Positions 19,620 to 25,754 of a stretch of DNA of 33,965 nt are shown here, piece after piece. Every line of letters begins with the position of its first letter. The first letter of the stretch is position 1. The stretch is from a virus, in IMG/VR virus record IMGVR_UViG_3300020183_000265, positions 1-33,965 of that record; one strand, 5' to 3'. The position numbers and the translations under genes are program-made. Under the pieces are notes generated by a model. It saw only the letters and a list, made by a program, of their open reading frames with translations, had not been told where the DNA came from and did no database searches.

Positions 19620-19635
19620 TTGTAAATAATTACAA
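19620..19635 (+). promoter_or_regulatory. Inverted repeat overlapping a candidate late promoter
   Basis: A perfect 6-base inverted repeat, TTGTAA and TTACAA, separated by ATAA, lies in the largest gap of the window (19603-19649). The T4-late-like octamer TGTAAATA (19621-19628, one mismatch to TATAAATA) overlaps its left arm and loop. The AT-only stem is too weak for a classical terminator, so a promoter or protein-binding site is more likely than termination. The next ATG (19650) has AGGA 7 bases upstream. Confidence 0.35.
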
Positions 19636-19649
19636 GATAGGATGTAAAA

Positions 19650-20342
19650 ATGGGACTTCTTAGACAGGATACTACGAACATTGAGGTCGATGCAGTCATA
19701 ACAACGGTCGGGTCACAATATCTGGCTAGGGGAGACTTCTCAATTTATAGCTTTTCGCTAGGTGATGATGAGATCAACTATGGCCTGATAGAACAATATG
19801 GTCAAACAGTCGGTCGTGAGAAAATTGAGAAAAATACACCTGTTTTCGAAGCACTTAGGAACCCGGCGCTTTCTCTTAGAAGTAATCTCGTTTCTCTATC
19901 AAATCCTAACCAACTATATTTGCCTGTATTGTCTGTCAATGCAGGAAATCTCGTATCTACAAACTACATCGAGGTTTCTAGGCAATCAAGCATTAACGTC
20001 AATCTTTCACAGGCAATCCAGCAGGGCGCAGCTCAAATTCCTAGCGAGATTGTTGACAATCTTTATATTGTATTTGTAAATAGACTCTTCTTGTCGATTT
20101 CAAATCAGACACCTGTTAATAGCGATTCACTCGCATCTAATCCTGCGTTAAATACAGCGAGGTACGAAATTACATCCGGAGGCCCGACGGCAAACTTTAC
20201 ACTTGTCGCTAGGTCTATTCCTACAGCAACATTTGATACATACTCAGCCTTTTCTAGCGGTGTATACATCAAGACGTTTATGAGAATTATAGGTAGGAAT
20301 TCAGGCATAACAAAAGACATAGAAGTAAGAATAACATCTTGA
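19650..20342 (+). CDS. Virion protein with shared DxVxT...GDF N-terminal module
   Basis: 230 residues. Residues 14-39 (DAVITTVGSQYLARGDFSIY, then FSLGDD) repeat the N-terminal module of the 316-residue protein at 11703 with the same spacing. I recall similar starts in structural proteins of other marine or large phages. The remainder is beta-rich with a central segment PSEIVDNLYIVFVNRLFLSI and a final FMRIIGRNSGITKDIEVRIT. AGGA lies 7 bases before the ATG, and the upstream gap carries a candidate late promoter, so this gene may lead a three-gene unit with the 423- and 762-residue genes that follow. Function unknown; a surface or fibre-attachment role is inferred from context. Confidence 0.68.
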   Translation: MGLLRQDTTNIEVDAVITTVGSQYLARGDFSIYSFSLGDDEINYGLIEQYGQTVGREKIEKNTPVFEALRNPALSLRSNLVSLSNPNQLYLPVLSVNAGNLVSTNYIEVSRQSSINVNLSQAIQQGAAQIPSEIVDNLYIVFVNRLFLSISNQTPVNSDSLASNPALNTARYEITSGGPTANFTLVARSIPTATFDTYSAFSSGVYIKTFMRIIGRNSGITKDIEVRITS

Positions 20343-20362
20343 TAAAAAGGCAGGAACCTTAA

Positions 20363-21634
20363 ATGGCATTCTTCAAGACTTTAGACCCCTCCGACATAAA
20401 GACGTCAACATCATATCTCAATCAGCTGATTGACGTCCTCCAGGAGAGTATAAGCGGCTCAAACACTCGAAGAAACTATCAGGTCTTCGTTACTTCAAGC
20501 CAGAACGCACCCGCATCTATCACATATGCTGTTACAGGCGGTCTGTTTCAGACTGTCTATGATCAAGATTATACATTGGCGACAGCAAATCCTGTGTTTG
20601 ATATGACAATTGGGCTTTATGCAAGCTCATCAACAACTACCGGATCAACAGGGTATTCTGTAGATTCATCAGGCAAGCTGTTATTCAGTACAAACACGAT
20701 GATGATGAGAGAGAAAGTATCCATCTACAAAGAGTTTGCACAGATGCTGTTAGGAGATGCAGAATCTCAATTTAGCTCACCTTTTACAGGTGGCTCTTCA
20801 ACAGACCTAATTGATGAAGCTATATTTTTGGCATTTAAGCGACTTTTTGCAAGAGACAAGATTAAACCTGAAACTTTTGCAATGAAATTTTTCACATCAG
20901 GTGTCGTAGATGATACGACACCGGGCGGTGCAGATCTTGCAAACCTAAATACAACATCAACGTCAGGGTCAACAATCTTCTCAGACGTTGGTGCTGCATC
21001 CGAGATCGAGATATCGTATGGGGGTCAAGTAGGAGGCATAGTAGACACATCTTTGACAAGTCAGAATGTGGGCCTAGTCTTTTACGATGCCGGCATCGTT
21101 GTGCTCGATGCTAAGAAAATAATTTCTGGCTCACAACACGTGTCTGGCGTAATTGCAGCAGTCACAGGATCGGACGCGTCCGCTACCCCACCAAATTTAT
21201 CAAATCAAACTGTAATAGGCAGAAGTTCAATTGCTCTCGAAGGCTCTAATAGGCAGGCTAAATTCATACCTGATCTCTTTGTTTCAGCATCAATTGATGA
21301 TATTGTCAATCACTTTGCTACTTGTAGGTTTAGTTCGGGCTCAGACACGGCAGTAACCTTTCAAAACATCACCAATATTAACTCAACACTAGCATTCTGT
21401 CGTGCGACTGCAGATGAATTTAATTTCTCTACCAACACAACTTTTACTGATAATGAAGGGAGAATACGTGTTATTGATATTGGTGAAGAGACAACACAGA
21501 GATCGTTTGCTTTCGTGACTTCTATTGGCCTCTACAACGCAGCAGGCGACCTCCTGGCTGTTGCGAAACTTTCACGTCCTGTTGAAAAGAACGACGAGAG
21601 AGACCTAACATTCCGCGTAAGACTCGATTTCTAA
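20363..21634 (+). CDS. Virion protein with conserved 40-residue C-terminal module
   Basis: 423 residues with a good AGGA site 7 bases before the ATG. The N-terminal 100 residues begin with MAFFKTLDPSDIKTSTSYLN and contain strand-rich segments (YQVFVTSSQNAPASITYAVT). The centre is Gly/Ser/Thr-rich with a helical part (SIYKEFAQMLLGDAESQF) and a hydrophobic strand (VGLVFYDAGIVVLDAKKIIS). The last 40 residues end in FRVRLDF and align without gaps to the last 40 of the downstream 762-residue protein. The two genes are adjacent, so they share this module as tail-structure or fibre partners. I recall similar endings in other phage structural proteins, but no function is established by the sequence alone. 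Confidence 0.68.
   Translation: MAFFKTLDPSDIKTSTSYLNQLIDVLQESISGSNTRRNYQVFVTSSQNAPASITYAVTGGLFQTVYDQDYTLATANPVFDMTIGLYASSSTTTGSTGYSVDSSGKLLFSTNTMMMREKVSIYKEFAQMLLGDAESQFSSPFTGGSSTDLIDEAIFLAFKRLFARDKIKPETFAMKFFTSGVVDDTTPGGADLANLNTTSTSGSTIFSDVGAASEIEISYGGQVGGIVDTSLTSQNVGLVFYDAGIVVLDAKKIISGSQHVSGVIAAVTGSDASATPPNLSNQTVIGRSSIALEGSNRQAKFIPDLFVSASIDDIVNHFATCRFSSGSDTAVTFQNITNINSTLAFCRATADEFNFSTNTTFTDNEGRIRVIDIGEETTQRSFAFVTSIGLYNAAGDLLAVAKLSRPVEKNDERDLTFRVRLDF
21512..21631 (+). other. Shared C-terminal module, copy 1
   Basis: Codons for the last 40 residues of the 423-residue protein. Pattern: T.I.L, then A.L..P..K.D, then FR...DF. Twelve of 40 positions are identical in an ungapped alignment to copy 2 at 23812-23931, and most other positions are conservative. 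Confidence 0.75.
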
Positions 21635-21645
21635 GATTTAGATGA

Positions 21646-23934
21646 ATGTCATTTATATCAATAACACCAGACCTGATTGAGAATGTAACTCTTGCTTTGC
21701 ATCCTAAGAGAACGTTTGTCTCATCTTCGTCTGGTGTATCTGGTTCTATAAGATTAATCAATAGGCCTAGTGCCTTTATCAAAAAATTAAATCCGACCTC
21801 TTCTGTTTTCGCTGAAGGGACTTTGGACTCAATTAATAATTACCTATTGGCTGCATCACAAAAAATCAACAGGGGTTCAACAGATGTATCTGGCGATCTT
21901 GAAGCTTATTTAAGTTTTGTCAACAGCCAGGCACAAACAGGCCTTAATAACATCCAATTTTCACCAATTAGGTATGAACAACCTGTCAATTTCACAGATG
22001 ACAATGGTAGCCCATTTCTCTTAAAGACGGCAATTAAAGACGTCATGATGCCTTATTACAGGCATGCATATTCAATTTGTGATTTCTCATGTGGAAATTA
22101 CCATTCTCTAAACTTTTTCTCATCTAGTATGGGTAGCAATGATACTACTCTGATATACGCAAATGTTAGTAGTTCGTATGGGAAACAATACACCCCTACG
22201 GGCCCTTTTAGCATTGACTTTTTCATTAATCCAAGACGACTTGCAAAGTCTGGGTCTGATTATTCTCCTGGTACTATTCTCCACCTTAGCTCAACGTTTG
22301 CGGTTTCTCTCATCACCGGATCTAGCAAGGATAGTAATCAAAATACTGATAAGTTTAGAATACTTTTGCAACTTAGCCAAAGTGCCGATGTAAGTCCTGA
22401 TACACTTTCAATACCTAGTGTTGAAACAGGTCTTACATTTCCTAAAAATCTGATTTTTGTATCTGATGATAATACGCTAAGCTATAACACGTGGCACCAT
22501 GTAACAATTAGATGGGGCGGATCATCTAGGAGCGATGGTGAAGGCAGCATCGTCATAGATGATGTTCAAAAAAGCTTTAATATTCCATCAAGTTCAATCT
22601 CGACTCTGTTAAATTCAGACGCACTATTTGTAGGAAACTTTTATCAAGGTAGTGACTTAGTAACGAAGTTTTTCAACAGTACTATAGCCACGTCTGAAGG
22701 TGTTCCAGAATTTTCTGGTTATACAGCTGACCCGACAGGGTACACACTTGACAATCAGCTACAAGCTGAGGTTCATGATTTGAAAATTTACAGTCGTTAT
22801 CTGAGCGACAATGATATCAAACTTAATACCACACGCTCAAACTATAACGATGAGGATTTGTTATTTTACGTACCTCCAATGTTTAGCACAATTACACCTT
22901 CTAGAGGCGTTCTCGTAACACCCTTCCAGACTAAAAGTAAGACAACTTATAGCCCTTACAATGTCGATATGTCATTTGGAGTCAATGGATTCTACATGAA
23001 TTTAGAAAACTTTGTCAAGGAGTATGTAACAGGAAATATACCACGCCTGCTTAACCTAACAGCGTCAGTTAATACAGGCACAGTCATAAATCAGACTGCT
23101 GATGATCTCCTATATGCGAACACACAAGTTGCAAAAAGAAATCTATTAATTTTACCTAACGATAATGGAATCTTAAAGCAAGATTTTTCAATAATTTCTG
23201 AAGAATCATCAGACTTTTTTACTGATGATCTGGATTGCACTGATCATTCTATTATATCAATGAGTAGAATGTTGACAGGATCATTTTTTCCAGGCCTCTC
23301 GGGAGATTTTGATGCTATCGGAGGTGCGACTCCAGAAAGACCAGATACTGAGTTAGCATCTGGTCTTACACTTGCTCAAAGATTCAAGGATACAAGCTCA
23401 AACCGTGTTGTCCTCTTTGACATTTCTAATCTAGGTTATGGAAAAAACATACAGCCAGGAACGTTTAGGATAATTGATAACGACATGAGTGGATCTGCCG
23501 GAGCAGTGAAGATCACTTTGCAAGATGATGGTCATGGTTCAATTTACCGTTCAGATTCTTTAACACGTCATAGCAAATGGTCGTCTGTCGGTAACATATT
23601 TTACAACGAAGGTGTCGTAATTCTTACATCGCCTGCACTTTCACTTTTTGCCAAAGACCAAATGACATTATCATTCAAGGGTGAGCAAAGAACTCCTGTA
23701 ATGGTCTTGAATATACCCTGTCCTGCTGGCCTCATTAATTCGTCTTCTAATCCGACATATGAGCCTTTCCCAGTGACGCAATTTGTCAATGAAAGAGAAG
23801 ATAGGTTTGTCTATATCACAGGCATAAATTTACATGATGAGAATCTCAACGTTATAATGCGAGCAAACCTTGCGCAACCAATCGCAAAGAGAGACTCTGA
23901 TGAGTTTATGTTTAGAATCAAATTCGACTTCTAG
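21646..23934 (+). CDS. Virion protein with LamG-like domain and shared C-terminal module
   Basis: 762 residues. A LamG/concanavalin A-like jelly roll spans about residues 186-395: GPFSIDFFINPRRL at its start, NTWHHVTIRWGGSSRSDGEG with the characteristic W-H-H strand, SIVIDDVQKSF, ALFVGNF, and EVHDLKIYSRYLSDNDI at its end. Just before it is PYYRHAYSICDFSCGNYHSL, a stretch I associate with phage structural proteins of this type. The C-terminal 40 residues match those of the 423-residue protein upstream. LamG folds often bind carbohydrates, so a role in touching the host surface is plausible. The ATG at 21646 has no clear Shine-Dalgarno site. The end of the gene overlaps the RuvC-like gene by 35 bases. 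Confidence 0.75.
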   Translation: MSFISITPDLIENVTLALHPKRTFVSSSSGVSGSIRLINRPSAFIKKLNPTSSVFAEGTLDSINNYLLAASQKINRGSTDVSGDLEAYLSFVNSQAQTGLNNIQFSPIRYEQPVNFTDDNGSPFLLKTAIKDVMMPYYRHAYSICDFSCGNYHSLNFFSSSMGSNDTTLIYANVSSSYGKQYTPTGPFSIDFFINPRRLAKSGSDYSPGTILHLSSTFAVSLITGSSKDSNQNTDKFRILLQLSQSADVSPDTLSIPSVETGLTFPKNLIFVSDDNTLSYNTWHHVTIRWGGSSRSDGEGSIVIDDVQKSFNIPSSSISTLLNSDALFVGNFYQGSDLVTKFFNSTIATSEGVPEFSGYTADPTGYTLDNQLQAEVHDLKIYSRYLSDNDIKLNTTRSNYNDEDLLFYVPPMFSTITPSRGVLVTPFQTKSKTTYSPYNVDMSFGVNGFYMNLENFVKEYVTGNIPRLLNLTASVNTGTVINQTADDLLYANTQVAKRNLLILPNDNGILKQDFSIISEESSDFFTDDLDCTDHSIISMSRMLTGSFFPGLSGDFDAIGGATPERPDTELASGLTLAQRFKDTSSNRVVLFDISNLGYGKNIQPGTFRIIDNDMSGSAGAVKITLQDDGHGSIYRSDSLTRHSKWSSVGNIFYNEGVVILTSPALSLFAKDQMTLSFKGEQRTPVMVLNIPCPAGLINSSSNPTYEPFPVTQFVNEREDRFVYITGINLHDENLNVIMRANLAQPIAKRDSDEFMFRIKFDF
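23812..23931 (+). other. Shared C-terminal module, copy 2
   Basis: Codons for the last 40 residues of the 762-residue protein, ending FRIKFDF. It is the partner of copy 1 at 21512-21631; the shared positions are T3, I5, L7, A18, L20, P23, K26, D28, F34, R35, D39 and F40 of the module. Its last 32 coding bases, together with the following stop, also encode the start of the RuvC-like protein in another frame. Confidence 0.75.
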
Positions 23935-24478
23935 GTTCTTGGGGCTTGATATATCTACATCATGCACGGGAATCTGTATACTGAATCAAGATAAAGAGTT
24001 AGTCGTGCTTGACAACATCAGACTAGATAAATGCGCAGATTTCTTTCAGAAATGTGTTGAAGTTAAAAAACATCTTGAAGATTTGAAAAAGGATCATCTG
24101 ATACAGTATATCTTTATAGAACAAGATCTTCAAGCATTCAGGCCAGGTCTTTCATCAGCAGCAACAATCAATACACTTGCTAGGTTTAATGGGGCAATTA
24201 CTTTTATTGTGTATCAGACTTTCAATGTAAGACCTGACTTGATTAATGTCACTAAGGCACGTTCAGCAATAGGCTTAAAAATAGATCATAAAGATAAAAC
24301 ACGTTCAACTAAGCAGAAGGTCTTTGATTGGGTAAGACCCCAGATTGAGTTTGATTGGCCATTGAAAAAGACAGGTGATTATAAAGCGTCCTGTTTTGAC
24401 ATGTCAGACGCTTATGTGATATGTCGCGCTGGAATTGAATTACTTCAACAGGGTAAATTGAATGAAGACGAAGTATGA
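23900..24478 (+). CDS. RuvC-like Holliday junction resolvase
   Basis: 192 residues from the ATG at 23900, chosen because GAGAG lies 6 bases upstream; an upstream in-frame TTG at 23870 is less likely. RNase H-fold nuclease of the RuvC type: first acidic residue D17 in FLGLDISTSCTGICIL, the second E74 in YIFIEQ, and the C-terminal pair D167 and D170 in FDMSDAYVI. These would bind two metal ions and cut four-way junctions before packaging, the job done in T4 by the unrelated gp49 endonuclease VII. The gene overlaps the tail gene before it by 35 bases in another frame. The primase GTG follows 6 bases after its stop. A related non-resolvase RNase H-fold nuclease cannot be excluded. Confidence 0.8.
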   Translation: MSLCLESNSTSRFLGLDISTSCTGICILNQDKELVVLDNIRLDKCADFFQKCVEVKKHLEDLKKDHLIQYIFIEQDLQAFRPGLSSAATINTLARFNGAITFIVYQTFNVRPDLINVTKARSAIGLKIDHKDKTRSTKQKVFDWVRPQIEFDWPLKKTGDYKASCFDMSDAYVICRAGIELLQQGKLNEDEV

Positions 24479-24484
24479 TTAAAA

Positions 24485-25447
24485 GTGATTGCAACTTATA
24501 CAGAGCGTCTTCAGTTCATCCAGGCAAACTTTGGTAAAGGCCTTATTTCAAGAGATGGTAACGATGTCACTGTGTCTTGTCCATTTTGCAAAGATTCTTC
24601 TAAAAAGAAACTTGCAATAAGTCTAGAAACTTGGAAATATCATTGCTGGGTTTGTAGTGCAAGAGGTAATACGCTAGTCTCAGCACTCAAAAAGTTCAAA
24701 TCTAGAGACATTGTTGATTACTATCGCGTACACTTTTTAAACTCTTCTCTTCTAAGTGCAGACATAGAAGACGTTGAAGATAAAATTGAGTTACCCGAAG
24801 GTTATACACCTCTTGCCACCGTTGGCAAAACTAATCATCCAGATGTTAGAGCAGCTACTCGTTACCTTGAACGTCGCGGTATAACAGAACGAGAAATCTG
24901 GAAATTTAGAATAGGAATAACGACAGATGGTAAATTTACAAGACGTGTAATATTCCCTTCACTTGACTATTCAGGTGACTTGAACTACTTTTTAGGTAGA
25001 AGTATTGATCCAAAATCCAAATTCAGGTATATGAATGCCTCGACAGATAAGTCAAGTATCATATTCAATGATGTCGAGATTGACTGGGATAAGCCGCTCT
25101 ATCTCGTCGAAGGGATTTTTGATCATATTGCGCTTGCAGAGAATGGTACATGTCTGCTTGGATCGACATTAACAACAAACTCTCTACTTTTTAGGAAGAT
25201 TGTTGCTAACGAGACAGATGTTGTACTTTGCCTTGACAGCGACATGACTCAAAAAATTGGTAAAATCTCTGATTTATTGACATCGTATGGCTGCAATGTT
25301 AAAATCATGGATACATCATCAGCTAAAGATATAGCTGAGATGACACCTGAGCAACTCGACTATGCAAAAGCATCTATCGAAGACTGGAATATGAGGTCTT
25401 CTTTTAGATATAAAATCTCAAATATCAAAAGTGGCTCACTTTTGTGA
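24485..25447 (+). CDS. 61: DNA primase, zinc-finger plus TOPRIM (gp61/DnaG-like)
   Basis: 320 residues. An N-terminal zinc-binding module has C32 and C35 (CPFC), then H53, C54 and C57 (HCWVC), as in DnaG and T4 gp61 primases, which use it to recognise the priming site. The TOPRIM catalytic core shows E209 in YLVEGIFDHIAL and D251 and D253 in VVLCLDSDM. It would lay down RNA primers for lagging-strand synthesis with a replicative helicase that is not in this window. The start is GTG, the third codon after the in-frame TGA of the RuvC-like gene, with only a weak upstream GAAG. Length is close to T4 gp61 (about 340). No helicase domain is fused. Confidence 0.85.
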   Translation: MIATYTERLQFIQANFGKGLISRDGNDVTVSCPFCKDSSKKKLAISLETWKYHCWVCSARGNTLVSALKKFKSRDIVDYYRVHFLNSSLLSADIEDVEDKIELPEGYTPLATVGKTNHPDVRAATRYLERRGITEREIWKFRIGITTDGKFTRRVIFPSLDYSGDLNYFLGRSIDPKSKFRYMNASTDKSSIIFNDVEIDWDKPLYLVEGIFDHIALAENGTCLLGSTLTTNSLLFRKIVANETDVVLCLDSDMTQKIGKISDLLTSYGCNVKIMDTSSAKDIAEMTPEQLDYAKASIEDWNMRSSFRYKISNIKSGSLL

Positions 25448-25458
25448 TATTTAGGATT

Positions 25459-25731
25459 ATGGAAAAAGACCTTAGAAAATACGTTAAAGAAATTGCTCAA
25501 ATCCTCAATGATGAGGCCTTGTTTCACCAGCGCGAAGTTCCTGGCGATCAAGATGACTACGAGGACAGGAGCGTCATCGACCCAGGTCAGTCAAGGCACA
25601 TGCTTTACGTGTGCATCAATGAGATGATAGATGCATACGATAAGCTTGATGAGCGTTCATGTACAGGACAGATGAGTGAAGCGATTAAACAAATTAAGAA
25701 GGCGGTCGAGAATTTAAAGATGAAAATGTAG
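25459..25731 (+). CDS. Small protein with EIxxILxDE...H.R..VP motif, unknown function
   Basis: 90 residues from ATG 25459. A GTG at 25444, overlapping the primase stop (GTGA), would add five residues; AGGA lies only 2 bases before the ATG, so the start is uncertain. The protein is acidic to neutral and largely helical: EKDLRKYVKEIAQILNDEAL, a loop rich in Asp and Gly, then INEMIDAYDKLDE and a Lys-rich C-terminal helix. Residues 11-28 closely match residues 99-115 of the 279-residue protein encoded beside the portal gene. It sits between primase and the Mre11-Rad50 fusion, so a replication or recombination role is possible, but nothing in the sequence proves it. Confidence 0.6.
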   Translation: MEKDLRKYVKEIAQILNDEALFHQREVPGDQDDYEDRSVIDPGQSRHMLYVCINEMIDAYDKLDERSCTGQMSEAIKQIKKAVENLKMKM

Positions 25732-25740
25732 TCAAGTATG

Positions 25741-25748
25741 CATAAAAT
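25741..25748 (+). promoter_or_regulatory. Candidate promoter element before the Mre11-Rad50 fusion
   Basis: CATAAAAT lies in the 23-base gap and ends 6 bases before the ATG at 25755, the same geometry as the elements before 1126 and 11703. It departs from TATAAATA at several positions. No Shine-Dalgarno site is visible in this gap. Confidence 0.22.
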
Positions 25749-25754
25749 TATACT

